Shown here: positions 1 through 9,193 of the stretch, piece by piece
Numbering within the stretch: the stretch's first letter is position 1
Layout: every line of letters starts with the position of its first letter
DNA from: CAZRSW01 sp964602845
Lineage (GTDB): Bacteria > Chloroflexota > Dehalococcoidia > Lucifugimonadales > UBA826
Direction: 5' to 3'
Length of the DNA: 64,000 bases
NCBI GenBank assembly: GCA_964602845.1
Contig: CAZRSW010000003.1
Location: 1-64,000 of the forward strand
The notes under the pieces: model-generated
Database searches by the model: none
The model's input: only the letters and a program-made list of their open reading frames with translations
What the model was told of the DNA's origin: nothing
Translations under genes and position numbers: made by a program

Positions 1-55
1 CCATTGTCTGGTACATCCACAGAAGTGTCTCCTTATTAATCTCACTGTAAGGCAT
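1..55 (-). CDS. Probable dehydrogenase E1 component alpha subunit, N-terminus only
   Basis: Eighteen codons read leftwards from an ATG at 55-53 and run off the window edge; the reading is MPYSEINKETLLWMYQTM. The Leu-Leu-x-Met-Tyr-x-x-Met pattern matches the opening helix of ThDP-dependent pyruvate/branched-chain 2-oxoacid dehydrogenase E1 alpha subunits (known: LL-x-MY-x-x-M-x-x-IR). A GGAGG lies 11 nt upstream of the ATG (67-71 on the plus strand) and a second GGAG is closer. Too little is visible to name the substrate, and the call rests on this short motif and the ribosome-binding site alone. Confidence 0.4.
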   Translation of the reverse strand, partial: MPYSEINKETLLWMYQTM

Positions 56-208
56 ATCTCCATCAACCTCCGAAAAAACTTATACGACGTTATAAGACCA
101 CATACGTCTTTGGCGGGATTATAACAGTATCAATTTACATGTCGCCATAGTTTAGAAAATCATTTGTAAATGCGCACCGGACACATCTAACCTAATAGCC
201 TGATTTTG

Positions 209-238
209 TTGACACCATGCAAGCGCCGTTGCTAGTAT
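209..238 (+). promoter_or_regulatory. Sigma70-type promoter of tRNA-Ala
   Basis: A perfect TTGACA (209-214) is followed after 18 nt by TAGTAT (233-238). The predicted start near 245 is about 38 nt upstream of the mature tRNA 5' end, leaving a short leader for RNase P. No protein start lies between. Confidence 0.6.
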
Positions 239-282
239 TCTGTCCTAGCTCAGATTCTACGAGTAGCTGCACATTCGGGTTG

Positions 283-358
283 GGGGATATAGCTCAATTG
301 GGAGAGCGCGGCGTTCGCAATGCCGAGGTTGGGGGTTCGAGCCCCCCTATCTCCACCA
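283..358 (+). tRNA. tRNA-Ala (anticodon CGC)
   Basis: A complete 76-nt cloverleaf. The acceptor stem is 283-289 paired with 348-354 and contains a G3:U70 wobble, the known identity element of tRNA-Ala. The D stem is GCTC/GAGC (292-295, 304-307). The anticodon stem is 309-313/321-325 with loop TTCGCAA, anticodon CGC at 316-318, reading GCG. The T arm GGGGG-TTCGAGC-CCCCC is at about 331-347. Discriminator A355 is followed by an encoded CCA (356-358), so the 3' end does not need the CCA-adding enzyme that is also present in this window. Confidence 0.95.
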
Positions 359-442
359 TCCGTTCAAGTTAAGGGATAGATATACCGTCATGCTCATTCA
401 ACAGCTACTCCACAAATCATTCCCCATGGTAAAGTCGCTTCT

Positions 443-1693
443 ATGCTGACTCTATCCAACCTACCTCACTTTGCGGCTCTACAATCGAGAGATTATAGAT
501 ATACTTGGGCCGCCAATGCATTAGGTGGAGCCAGTATGTGGACATTTCTGGTAGCAAGCCAATGGTTTGTCCAAGATCAATTGAATAGTTCAGGCCTGGT
601 GGGTATATTCACCTTCGCTTCAATGATCCCATTTCTAGTTATCTCGCCGATCGCAGGCCTTTTAGCAGATCAAGTTGACAGAAAAAAACTTGCGCTGTTC
701 ACACTAATTGGCGGACTGTCCGTCGTAGGAATATCAGCAATTCTATCCATAACTGGGGTACTACAGCTCTGGCATCTTTGCCTATTAGCTTTCCTATCCG
801 GTAGCTTTAGAGCCACTCAAGAACCAGCGATATCTTCTTTGGTACCCAATTTAGTGCCATCGAGTCATCTGTTGAATGCCATTACTTTAAATGCAGCTAC
901 AAGGCACGGTTCTCGCGTAATAGGGATGTTTCTCTTAATGTTTTCGCGACTGCCAAATACTCACCGATTTTCTATTTCTGAATTTCTTATAGCTAGCACT
1001 ATTTTTGCCGGTATAGCAACCTGGCTGATGTCTTTCGTTAAAAAGGAATCTCGCGGCAAACCCAACGAGAATGAAAACTTTCTTCAAGGGATGTTAGAAG
1101 GGATGAACTACATTTACTCCCACAGAAATGTAGGCATATTTATATTTATCGTGGCATTTCACTGCTCTTTGGTGATGTCATTTGATTCGATACTCCCCAT
1201 CTTAACAATAAAACGACTACAATCTACCGACGAATTCATCTTAGCTGTTCTGGTCATGGGATTTGGACTAGGATCCCTCGTGGGCACCTTCCTCTTGTCC
1301 GGAATCCGCAATGATCGTCACAAAGGATTAGTTTTCCTGTCCACGGTCGTACTAAGCGGCATAAGCCCAATTTGTTTAGGCCTATCTACCTCCATAACTG
1401 CTGCTTTCAGCGCCAGTTTTTTCATGGGCGCCTCTCAGTCTAGTTTTATGGCAATGACAAGCACTTACGTTCAGGCTTTATCCCCCGATTGGATCCGAGG
1501 ACGTATTTCCAGTCTGTATATTCTTCATGCAGGAGGGATTATGGCATTTGCAAACCTAGGCTATGGATACTTAGCGGAATTTCAAGGGGCTACATTGATT
1601 CTGATCACCACAGGATTTATTTTTTTGGCGATTATAACTGCTATCAGCTTCATTGATTCCACAGTACAAAGCGCTTACATGGGAAAGCAATAG
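443..1693 (+). CDS. MFS transporter (MFS_3 / EntS-like)
   Basis: A 416-residue integral membrane protein with about 12 hydrophobic segments. The N-terminal region (FAALQSRDYRYTWAANALGG) and the loop LADQVDRKKLALFT, a variant of MFS motif A (G-x-x-x-D-R-x-x-R/K), place it in the group that contains the enterobactin exporter EntS and other drug/secretion effectors. It is probably a proton-driven efflux pump of the cytoplasmic membrane; the substrate cannot be told. The ATG at 443 is the first usable start: an earlier ATG at 426 reads into a stop within eight codons. It stands 84 nt after the tRNA and 46 nt before galU. Confidence 0.8.
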   Translation: MLTLSNLPHFAALQSRDYRYTWAANALGGASMWTFLVASQWFVQDQLNSSGLVGIFTFASMIPFLVISPIAGLLADQVDRKKLALFTLIGGLSVVGISAILSITGVLQLWHLCLLAFLSGSFRATQEPAISSLVPNLVPSSHLLNAITLNAATRHGSRVIGMFLLMFSRLPNTHRFSISEFLIASTIFAGIATWLMSFVKKESRGKPNENENFLQGMLEGMNYIYSHRNVGIFIFIVAFHCSLVMSFDSILPILTIKRLQSTDEFILAVLVMGFGLGSLVGTFLLSGIRNDRHKGLVFLSTVVLSGISPICLGLSTSITAAFSASFFMGASQSSFMAMTSTYVQALSPDWIRGRISSLYILHAGGIMAFANLGYGYLAEFQGATLILITTGFIFLAIITAISFIDSTVQSAYMGKQ

Positions 1694-1739
1694 CTAGTGT
1701 AAGCTCATGAATTATCACTTAAGATCAAAGGACTAAATC

Positions 1740-2603
1740 ATGAATATAAAAACCGCGGTCATACCAGTTGCAGGGCAAGGAACCCGATTTCTGCCAATAA
1801 CCTTAACGATACCGAAAGCAATGATACCCATAATAGACCGGCCGTCTGTGCAATATTCTTTGGATGAGGCGGTATCTGCCGGTATTGAACACATCATCTT
1901 CGTGATTTCTGCCGAGCAAGAATCCATACCCCGCTATTTCGAAAAAAGGTTAGACTTGGAAGAACTAATCACCAAGAGAGGAAATCTGGATCTACTATCG
2001 AGGCTGAAGATAGTACCTGATGCCGTTGATTTAAGTTTTGTGGTCCAAGAAAGCGCTCAAGGGCTAGGTGATGCGATTATGTCAGCAAAAGATCAGTTGG
2101 CAGGGGAAACCTTCGCCGTTCTATTGCCAGACGACCTAATTCTCAGCCACAAACCAACTATTGCACAAATGATAGCCATAGAAGCCGAAAAAGGTGGGAT
2201 AGTTCTAGCGATAAAAAAGGTCCCCGATGAATCGATCGAAAACCTAGGTATTGTCAATGCAAGAAAGATCGACGAAAAAGTCTACAAGATCATAGAAATG
2301 GTGGAGAAACCCAAACTGGAACTAGCACCCTCTAACTTAGCCATCATCGGACGATACATTCTTAGCGGAACAGTATTCGATGCAATATCCTCAACCCCCC
2401 CAGGCAGATATGGTGAGATACAGCTAACGGACAGTATCAACACAATGATAGCTAACACCCCATGTCACGGTTATGCATTTGATGCTGATCATTTCGATAT
2501 TGGAATACCTTTAGGCATGCTTAAAGCGTCAATCCATGCAGGATTGAGAAGGAAAGATATTGGTCCGGATTTACATACATGGATAGCTCGGGCAATCCGA
2601 TAA
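1740..2603 (+). CDS. galU: UTP--glucose-1-phosphate uridylyltransferase
   Basis: Makes UDP-glucose from UTP and glucose-1-phosphate in the cytoplasm, feeding glycolipid, polysaccharide and sugar-nucleotide synthesis. The 287 residues are typical of bacterial GalU. The nucleotide-binding loop near residue 10 reads VIPVAGQGTRFLPIT followed by IPKAMIPI, the family signature (usually AGLGTRFLPATK-x-x-PKEMLPI). EMVEKP at about residue 182 and the GRY-IL segment further on also fit. The C-terminus FDIGIPLGMLKA matches the sugar-binding end of the family. It is co-directional with the MFS gene and convergent with the UbiA gene 24 nt away. Confidence 0.9.
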   Translation: MNIKTAVIPVAGQGTRFLPITLTIPKAMIPIIDRPSVQYSLDEAVSAGIEHIIFVISAEQESIPRYFEKRLDLEELITKRGNLDLLSRLKIVPDAVDLSFVVQESAQGLGDAIMSAKDQLAGETFAVLLPDDLILSHKPTIAQMIAIEAEKGGIVLAIKKVPDESIENLGIVNARKIDEKVYKIIEMVEKPKLELAPSNLAIIGRYILSGTVFDAISSTPPGRYGEIQLTDSINTMIANTPCHGYAFDADHFDIGIPLGMLKASIHAGLRRKDIGPDLHTWIARAIR

Positions 2604-2627
2604 TGTCACTAACTCTCACTAGATCTG

Positions 2628-3527
2628 CTATCGGAAGAAGTATAACACCGTAACAGTCACAGCTAACCATAATATGACACATATTATCAGAGGTCTATCC
2701 GTGATAAGAACATCTTCTGGCTTTTCTCCCAGATGTCTTTCTTTCACTAAATAGAGATACCTGAAAGTCCCATACACGATGAATGGTATCGTTACCATCA
2801 TCGCGTTATTATCGGGTAAATTAGGAGCTGTAAAAGTGTAAAGTATGTAGGAAATTAAAGTAGTAGAAAGCGCGAGTGTAATAAAAGTTTCGATCAAACC
2901 CAAACTGTACGTTTGCAGTGTTGTCCTGTTATAAGCCTCCTCGCTTTCAGTAAGATTTAATTCCGCATGCCTCTTTGATAAAGCAATAAACAAGGCACCA
3001 AACCCCATACACACATATAGCCATGGGGACACGGGTATATTTAGAGCCAACGCCCCGGCTACCACCCTAATTACAAACCCTGCGGATATTGCAAATATAT
3101 CCAAAATCATAATTTCCCGTAGAAACAAGGAATAAGCGACCATCAGTATCATGTAGGTAGCAACAGCATAAAAAAGGTTAGTATTAACCAAACTTGCAAT
3201 TAGCAAAGCTACAACCGCAAACAATACGGCTGTGACAAGGGCGACCGTCACGTTAATTTCACCAGCAGCAATAGGTCTAGATTTCTTACTATCGTGATTC
3301 CTATCGCTCTCAGCATCTACCAAATCGTTTAACATGTAGACCGACGAACACGCGAATATAAAAGACACCAGAGCTATGATATTCTTTGACAATAACTCCA
3401 GCGTATGTTGTTCATTAATGGCCGACAAAGACCAAGCTTCGTTAATGGAAAATACCAATGGGAGAAAAACAACAAAATTTTTCACCCATTGCCGGGGTCT
3501 CATAGATTTTACTAAAGAGAGCATCAT
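2628..3527 (-). CDS. UbiA-family prenyltransferase (decaprenyl-phosphate phosphoribosyltransferase-like)
   Basis: An integral membrane UbiA-superfamily enzyme of 299 residues with about 8-9 membrane spans. The opening RPRQWVKNFVVFLPLVFS is the signature of the group containing the mycobacterial phosphoribosyl-decaprenyl-phosphate synthase. The first Asp-rich motif is NDLVDAESDRNHDSKK; the family uses NDxxDxxxDxxHP. The open frame extends upstream to 3632, but the 36 extra residues are hydrophilic, have no ribosome-binding site, and would overlap the promoter and SD of the divergent SMP-30 gene. I therefore place the start at ATG 3527. It likely transfers a phosphoribosyl or aromatic group to or from polyprenyl phosphate; the exact acceptor is unknown. 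Confidence 0.78.
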   Translation of the reverse strand: MMLSLVKSMRPRQWVKNFVVFLPLVFSINEAWSLSAINEQHTLELLSKNIIALVSFIFACSSVYMLNDLVDAESDRNHDSKKSRPIAAGEINVTVALVTAVLFAVVALLIASLVNTNLFYAVATYMILMVAYSLFLREIMILDIFAISAGFVIRVVAGALALNIPVSPWLYVCMGFGALFIALSKRHAELNLTESEEAYNRTTLQTYSLGLIETFITLALSTTLISYILYTFTAPNLPDNNAMMVTIPFIVYGTFRYLYLVKERHLGEKPEDVLITDRPLIICVILWLAVTVTVLYFFR

Positions 3528-3646
3528 AATGAATATATTTCCATCCAATCGAGTTCGATCAATATTCTCCCACGCGCCAACCAGATATCTACACAACATA
3601 TCCCGTTTAAAATCATTCCCTAACAATATCATCAGGAGAGTCGAAC

Positions 3647-4507
3647 ATGGAACTTATTGCTAATTATAAATGCACAACCGGTGAAGGACCTTTATGGCAC
3701 AACTCTGAAAAAGTACTCTATTGGGTTGACATACCTAACGGGCATCTATTCAGATATGATCCTACAAACAACACACATGGTCGCGTATTCACAGGTCCTC
3801 CAGGTTCTGCAATAGGAGGTTTTACTATTCAAGAAGACGACACACTTCTATTCTTTATGGAACGGGGCCGAATAGTCAGATGGGCAAATGGGGAAATCCA
3901 AACAATAATTCAAGAAGTAGACGGGGAAGAAGACTCTCGATTCAACGATGTCATAGCTGCCCCTAATGGGACCGTGTTCTGTGGCACGATGCCCACCGAT
4001 TCTCACCCCGGGGCTTTGTACCATCTCAACCTAGAGGGCGAAATAACAAAGGTGATAGATGACGTTGGGATATCTAATGGATTGGGTTTTTCCACAGACG
4101 AGACTGTAATGTATTTCACCGATTCAACGGCTCGCAAAATATACGCCTTCGATTTCGATTGTGATACGTCTACCATCTCCAATGGAAGAACACTAATAGA
4201 AACACCAGACGATGGAACCATACCAGACGGAATGACCGTGGACTCTGAGGATCATATTTGGTCAGCCCGATGGGACGGTTATAGTCTCTACCGATATAAT
4301 CCCACTGGCGGGATGGAAGAAAAGATTACATTTTCAACCAAGAAAGTCTCTTGCCCAACATTCGGAGGGTCCGATTACAATGATCTCTATGTAACCACTG
4401 CGGGAGGGCATGATACTGAGGAAAATGGCAACCTCGCGGGCGCTTTATTTAAATTAAACGTTGGAGTTAGAGGTAAACCGGAATACTTATCAAAGATTGC
4501 CATCTGA
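3647..4507 (+). CDS. SMP-30/gluconolactonase/LRE family lactonase
   Basis: A six-bladed beta-propeller hydrolase of 286 residues, expected to open sugar or other lactones using one divalent metal. The metal ligands can be placed by motif: Glu13 in GEGPLW, the Asn in SRFNDV, the Asn in ISNGLGFS and the Asp in IPDGMTVD. The SD AGGAGAG (3634-3639) sits 7 nt before the ATG. It is transcribed divergently from the UbiA gene, with about 120 nt between them. No signal peptide is seen, so it is probably cytoplasmic. Confidence 0.88.
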   Translation: MELIANYKCTTGEGPLWHNSEKVLYWVDIPNGHLFRYDPTNNTHGRVFTGPPGSAIGGFTIQEDDTLLFFMERGRIVRWANGEIQTIIQEVDGEEDSRFNDVIAAPNGTVFCGTMPTDSHPGALYHLNLEGEITKVIDDVGISNGLGFSTDETVMYFTDSTARKIYAFDFDCDTSTISNGRTLIETPDDGTIPDGMTVDSEDHIWSARWDGYSLYRYNPTGGMEEKITFSTKKVSCPTFGGSDYNDLYVTTAGGHDTEENGNLAGALFKLNVGVRGKPEYLSKIAI

Positions 4508-4515
4508 TTTTACCT

Positions 4516-4546
4516 TGGGTAAGTGGGTAAATCCCTCAACTACCCA
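4516..4546. terminator. Intergenic hairpin after the SMP-30 gene (possible terminator)
   Basis: Outer arms TGGGTA (4516-4521) and TACCCA (4541-4546) enclose an inner GGG...CCC pairing. There is no T-run on either side, so intrinsic termination is doubtful. It may instead be a simple 3' stabilising stem between the lactonase and yebC. Confidence 0.3.
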
Positions 4547-4611
4547 GATGCTAGAATTTGATAGACTCATAGTGAATGAATCATAAGTAGCAAATAAAGA
4601 GGTGCAAATCC

Positions 4612-5367
4612 ATGTCTGGTCACTCAAAGTGGTCCACGATAAAGCATAAGAAGGCCATAACTGATGCTCGCCGAGGAAAACTTTTCACAAAATTATCCAA
4701 AGAGATAATAATAGCTGCCAAACAAGGTGGTGGTGATATAGACATGAATTTCCGACTCCGTATGGCCATTCAAATTGCCAAGGACAACAATATGCCTGCC
4801 GACAATATTGAGCGGGCAGTAAAAAGAGGCACTGGAGAATCTGGCGATGCCGATTCTATGTCAGAATTCACCTACGAAGGATATGGTCCAGGTGGAGTAG
4901 GGATAATGCTCCATACCCTCACAGATAATAAGAACCGAACGGTTTCGGACATCCGATCGACTCTTTCAAAAGCAGGCGGCAATTTAGCTGAAACAGGGTC
5001 TGTTTCTTGGCAATTTGAGGAAAAAGGGGTAATCGTAGTAGACGCAGTTCAGGAACGAGCTGAAGAATTAGCGCTAGTGGCGATAGACGCGGGAGCGGAG
5101 GATTTCGAAACTTATGCCGATACACTCCACATTTATTCGGAGCCATCATCTTTGGATGATATCCGAGCCTCCTTATCTGGACAAGACGCTCCAATATCAT
5201 CAACAGACCTGTCAATGATCCCAACCAGTACGATAATGTTAGAGCAGAAACAAGCAATTCAAACACTTAGGCTTCTAGATTCACTGGAAGAACTGGATGA
5301 TGTTCAAAAAGTTTTTTCAAACGCTGACTTCCCAGATACCGCTCTCATCACTTTCCAAAGTTCATAG
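4612..5367 (+). CDS. yebC: YebC/PmpR family transcriptional regulator or translation factor
   Basis: 251 residues, full length for the TACO1/YebC family. The hallmark start MSGHSKWSTIKHKK is followed by DARRGKLFTKLSKEI and, near residue 50, NMPADNIERAVKRG. Known members act as DNA-binding regulators or help translation through polyproline stretches; which applies here cannot be told. A strong SD (AGAGGTG) lies 7 nt before the ATG. It is the first gene of yebC-ruvC-ruvA, a common arrangement in bacteria. A weak TTGATA-17-TCATAA (4558-4586) could be its promoter. Confidence 0.93.
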   Translation: MSGHSKWSTIKHKKAITDARRGKLFTKLSKEIIIAAKQGGGDIDMNFRLRMAIQIAKDNNMPADNIERAVKRGTGESGDADSMSEFTYEGYGPGGVGIMLHTLTDNKNRTVSDIRSTLSKAGGNLAETGSVSWQFEEKGVIVVDAVQERAEELALVAIDAGAEDFETYADTLHIYSEPSSLDDIRASLSGQDAPISSTDLSMIPTSTIMLEQKQAIQTLRLLDSLEELDDVQKVFSNADFPDTALITFQSS

Positions 5368-5379
5368 AAACTTTTAAAA

Positions 5380-5871
5380 ATGAAAGTATTAGGCATTGAC
5401 CCAGGAACAATTGCCATGGGCTACGGTATGGTAGAAAACGTTGCAGAAGAACTTACAACATCTTTCTACGGCAGTTTATCTGCAAATAGAACAGATCCAA
5501 TCGAAAGGAGATTAGCTTCCCTTTATCATAAAATACTGGCCATTATAGACAATCATAGCCCCGAGGAAGTTGCCATAGAAGAACCTTTCGTAGCTCGTAA
5601 TCCTAAAACCGCTATTGCCGTTGGGCAAGCACAAGCCGTCGCTCTAATTGCCGCCTCTAGTCGTAAAATACCGGTATCCAGATATTCTCCAAGACAAATC
5701 AAGAAATCTGTTACAGATCACGGTGACAGCTCAAAAGAACAGGTCGCCGACATGGTAAAGTTAATACTAAATTGCCCCGATATTGAAGGCTCGGATGATG
5801 TTACTGATGCACTAGCTGTCGCAATATGTCATCACAACAATTCACTGGCCGGAAATTTCGCAGGAGACTAA
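5380..5871 (+). CDS. ruvC: Crossover junction endodeoxyribonuclease RuvC
   Basis: Resolves Holliday junctions by symmetric nicking, in partnership with RuvAB. 163 residues is slightly short but complete. The acidic catalytic residues are Asp7 in GIDPGT, Glu67 or Glu68 in AIEEPF, and the Asp pair in SDDVTDALAVA near residue 143. The ATG is only 12 nt after yebC and has no clear SD, so it is probably translationally coupled. The stop at 5869-5871 is followed three bases later by the ruvA start. Confidence 0.92.
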   Translation: MKVLGIDPGTIAMGYGMVENVAEELTTSFYGSLSANRTDPIERRLASLYHKILAIIDNHSPEEVAIEEPFVARNPKTAIAVGQAQAVALIAASSRKIPVSRYSPRQIKKSVTDHGDSSKEQVADMVKLILNCPDIEGSDDVTDALAVAICHHNNSLAGNFAGD

Positions 5872-5874
5872 TAC

Positions 5875-6453
5875 TTGATTTCATCAATCAATGGCCACCT
5901 TACTACCAAATCAACAGATTCCGTTGATATTTCGATAGGTGGGATTACTATTACAATCAGTACTCCTTCCTCTACAATAGAATCAATGGGTGCTATAGGG
6001 GACTCTGTTCGACTCCTGACCTCGCTACAATTGCGACAGGACAGTGTAACCTTGTACGGCTTTGGAACAGCTGAAGATTTAGCAGCATTTGAAACATTAA
6101 TAACCATCAGTGGAGTCGGACCTAGAATGGCATTGGCCATCTTATCAACCTATGACGCTGAGTCACTTTCAGCAATAGTCACTGCAGGAGATACTGTCTC
6201 GTTAACCAAGGTTTCCGGCGTGGGAGAGCGCACCGCTAATCGAATCATGCTAGAGCTAAAAGGTAAACTTGAAACATTCTGGGCCGCCTCACCGGCAGAC
6301 ACATTGGATAACAACGACGTATATGATTCCCTTACTGCTCTTGGTTATTCAAGACAAGAATCAAGGCAGGCAATATCATCTCTACCGTTTGATCATGGTC
6401 TAGACGTTGAAGAAAAGGTGCGATTAGCGCTTGACTACCTAAGCTCAAGATGA
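5875..6453 (+). CDS. ruvA: Holliday junction branch migration protein RuvA
   Basis: 192 residues. The N-terminal OB fold starts MISSINGHLT. Tandem helix-hairpin-helix motifs are at about residues 72-80 (TISGVGPRMAL) and 108-116 (KVSGVGERTAN), followed by the C-terminal RuvB-binding domain (LTALGYSRQESRQAI). It starts at a TTG (5875) with AGGAG at 5862-5866, inside the end of ruvC. RuvA binds the four-way junction and loads the RuvB motor; ruvB itself is not in this window. Confidence 0.93.
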   Translation: MISSINGHLTTKSTDSVDISIGGITITISTPSSTIESMGAIGDSVRLLTSLQLRQDSVTLYGFGTAEDLAAFETLITISGVGPRMALAILSTYDAESLSAIVTAGDTVSLTKVSGVGERTANRIMLELKGKLETFWAASPADTLDNNDVYDSLTALGYSRQESRQAISSLPFDHGLDVEEKVRLALDYLSSR

Positions 6454-7208
6454 CAAACGACTTTGATAGTTGGGCTGAAATATATGACCTTATTCATGTA
6501 GATCTCACTGACGACATTAAATTTTATGTAGAGGAAGCTCTTTTTTCCAATGGGGACATCCTCGAGATCGGTTGTGGAACCGGACGAGTCGCAATCCCAA
6601 TGGCACAGACGGGAGCAAATGTAACCGCAGTTGATATATCGGAGGCTATGCTAAAAACATTGTCCAGCAAGATATCCTCCAAGAATATTAATTTAAAGCC
6701 TATCAAAATGGATATGAGGGCCCTATCACTCCCGAACAGATTTGATTTAATCATAATCCCATTTCATGGATTCCAATCACTTCTACAGTATGAGGATCAA
6801 TCTGAGTGTTTAGAATCTCTGAGAAACCATCTAGCTCGTGATGGTACTTTAATAATTAACCTGTTTGTACCTGATAGGAATATGTTGGAACAAGAACAGG
6901 ACAAAGTTTATTTCATCAAGAACGTACTATTGCCTGGCGCCGATAGATCAATAACGTTACGGCATAGCAGCCGATTCGATATCCCAAATCAGATTATCGA
7001 CACTAAGCTTTTCATAGATTTTAGTGAGGGTGGTAGAATAATTGAGAGTCGAATAAAAGATTTTTCGCTTAGATATATTCACCGTTATGAAGCTGAATAT
7101 TTATTCAAAAATTCTGGATTCAAATTGACGAATCTGTTCGGAGATTTTGAACGAAATAATTTTGACCCATATAGCGAGGAAATGATTTGGGAACTAACTC
7201 CTAATTGA
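6450..7208 (+). CDS. Class I SAM-dependent methyltransferase
   Basis: 252 residues with a Rossmann methyltransferase fold. SAM-binding motif I is ILEIGCGTGRVAIPMA (about residues 36-51), motif II the acidic end of VTAVDISEAML, and the motif IV region LDLIIIPFHGFQSL-like. The ATG overlaps the ruvA stop (ATGA), so the two are translationally coupled, and uvrB starts 4 nt after its own stop. It sits between two DNA-repair genes, but nothing in the sequence shows a nucleic-acid substrate. It resembles the broad Methyltransf_25/UbiE-like small-molecule group and the substrate is unknown. Confidence 0.8.
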   Translation: MTNDFDSWAEIYDLIHVDLTDDIKFYVEEALFSNGDILEIGCGTGRVAIPMAQTGANVTAVDISEAMLKTLSSKISSKNINLKPIKMDMRALSLPNRFDLIIIPFHGFQSLLQYEDQSECLESLRNHLARDGTLIINLFVPDRNMLEQEQDKVYFIKNVLLPGADRSITLRHSSRFDIPNQIIDTKLFIDFSEGGRIIESRIKDFSLRYIHRYEAEYLFKNSGFKLTNLFGDFERNNFDPYSEEMIWELTPN

Positions 7209-7212
7209 AGCT

Positions 7213-9192
7213 ATGGCAACACTATTCGAAGTAGAATCTAACTTCCGCCCCACAGGTGACCAACCAAAAGCTATAAAAGAAATTGCGGACGGAGTACGAT
7301 CAGGTTTAAAACATCAAACTCTTATGGGGGTTACTGGAAGCGGAAAAACCTTCACTATGGCATGTGCCATAGAAGAGATTCAAAAACCCACTCTAGTACT
7401 CGTACACAATAAGACGCTGGCCGCACAATTAGCCACGGAATTTAGAGAATTCTTCCCTAACAATGCTGTCGAATATTTTGTCAGTTATTATAACTACTAC
7501 CAACCTGAAGCATACGTGCCTAGAACCGATACTTACATAGAAAAAGACGCCGACGTAAACGAAGAATTGGATAAACTCCGGCATGCTGCCACACGGTCGC
7601 TATTGACTCGCAAAGATGTGCTTATCGTTGCCTCCGTCTCATGCATATTCGGACTTGGATCGCCAGAGGAATATCAGGGCTTCGTTGCCGGTATTAGGAG
7701 AGGAGAGGTCAAAAACAGGAATAGCCTGATTAGGCAACTGATTGATATGCAATATGAAAGAAATGACTATGATTTAACAAGAGGTAAGTTCAGAGTGCGT
7801 GGTGACACACTAGACATATTGCCAGCCTACGAGGAACAAGGTGTGCGAATAGAATTTTGGGGAGACGAAATAGAAAGAGTACTACAGATCGACACTTTAA
7901 CTGGTGAAATTCTATTAGAACGAGATCAGATAGAGATATACCCAAATAAGCATTTCGTTACTTCTCATGAACGCCTTAATTTAGCTGTTAGGAGCATTAA
8001 AAAGGAACTCCGAAGCCATTTAAATACTCTAAGATCTAAAAACAAAATTTTAGAAGCTCAACGTCTTGAGTCACGCACTCAATATGATATCGAAATGTTG
8101 GAAATGGCTGGATATTGCTCAGGTGTTGAAAATTACTCTCGGCATCTATCTCAAAGAGCTCCGGGTAGTACACCCTACACCTTACTTGATTACTTTCCAG
8201 ACGACTTCCTACTATTTATTGACGAATCTCACATTACCTTACCCCAGGTCAGAGGAATGTATTTTAGTGACAGATCAAGGAAAGAGACTCTCGTAGAACA
8301 TGGATTTCGACTGCCATCTGCCCTAGACAACAGACCACTTAATTTTGACGAATTCAATGGTCGCATGTACCAAACAATATATGTGTCAGCTACGCCAAAC
8401 GAATACGAACTTTCGAAGAGTGAACGAATAATAGAACAAATCATCAGACCAACGGGATTAAAAGATCCCATCATCAATGTTAAACCCACCAAAAACCAGA
8501 TAGACGATTTGATGTACGAAATTTCAGAATGCATCTCCAGAGGGGAAAGATGCCTCGTGACAACACTCACCAAAAGAATGGCGGAGGAACTAGCGGACTA
8601 TCTCAAGGAATCCGGAATAAAAACTCATTACCTGCACTCCGAGATAGATACATTAGAAAGAAGCACCGTCATAAGAGATCTCAGGCTAGGAGTGTACGAT
8701 GTTATCGTAGGAATTAACCTCTTAAGAGAAGGGTTGGACTTACCAGAAGTCAGCCTTGTAGCAATCCTTGATGCCGACAAGGAAGGATATCTACGGTCAA
8801 ACACCTCACTGATTCAGACGATAGGAAGAGCAGCTCGCCACCTGAACGGTAAGGTAATTATGTATGCGGATGTAATTACCAAATCTATGAGGAGCGCGAT
8901 AGATGAAACTACCAGGAGACGAGAAATACAAGAACATCACAATCTACAACACGGCATACATCCACAAAGCATACAAAAAACTGTCCACGATATCACCGAG
9001 CGCATTACCGAATTCACTGAAAGTACCACAGAGTTTCCTACGGAAGTTGATGGTATAGCCAAAGACGATATTAAATACATAATTACCGATTTAAAGGATC
9101 AGATGCGAACAGCATCTGACAACCTTGACTTTGAAAAAGCCGCTGCCCTGCGTGATCAAATCAGTGATTTAAACAAGGTACTGTCGGAATGA
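7213..9192 (+). CDS. uvrB: Excinuclease ABC subunit B
   Basis: The damage-verification helicase of nucleotide excision repair. 659 residues, full length. Walker A GVTGSGKTFT lies at residues 39-48, the tyrosine-rich beta-hairpin is YYNYYQPEAYVP near residue 93, and the DEAD-like box is DESHITLPQ. Helicase motif VI is TIGRAARH, and a UVR coiled-coil that contacts UvrC ends the protein (DLKDQMRTASDNLDFEKAAALRDQI). It follows the methyltransferase by 4 nt. Its 3' end abuts a degraded GMC oxidoreductase remnant. Confidence 0.96.
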   Translation: MATLFEVESNFRPTGDQPKAIKEIADGVRSGLKHQTLMGVTGSGKTFTMACAIEEIQKPTLVLVHNKTLAAQLATEFREFFPNNAVEYFVSYYNYYQPEAYVPRTDTYIEKDADVNEELDKLRHAATRSLLTRKDVLIVASVSCIFGLGSPEEYQGFVAGIRRGEVKNRNSLIRQLIDMQYERNDYDLTRGKFRVRGDTLDILPAYEEQGVRIEFWGDEIERVLQIDTLTGEILLERDQIEIYPNKHFVTSHERLNLAVRSIKKELRSHLNTLRSKNKILEAQRLESRTQYDIEMLEMAGYCSGVENYSRHLSQRAPGSTPYTLLDYFPDDFLLFIDESHITLPQVRGMYFSDRSRKETLVEHGFRLPSALDNRPLNFDEFNGRMYQTIYVSATPNEYELSKSERIIEQIIRPTGLKDPIINVKPTKNQIDDLMYEISECISRGERCLVTTLTKRMAEELADYLKESGIKTHYLHSEIDTLERSTVIRDLRLGVYDVIVGINLLREGLDLPEVSLVAILDADKEGYLRSNTSLIQTIGRAARHLNGKVIMYADVITKSMRSAIDETTRRREIQEHHNLQHGIHPQSIQKTVHDITERITEFTESTTEFPTEVDGIAKDDIKYIITDLKDQMRTASDNLDFEKAAALRDQISDLNKVLSE

Positions 9193-9193
9193 G

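Noticed and set aside
3376..3663. 95-codon plus-strand frame across the UbiA start and the spacer
   Set aside because: It would overlap both flanking genes and has no SD or recognisable domain.
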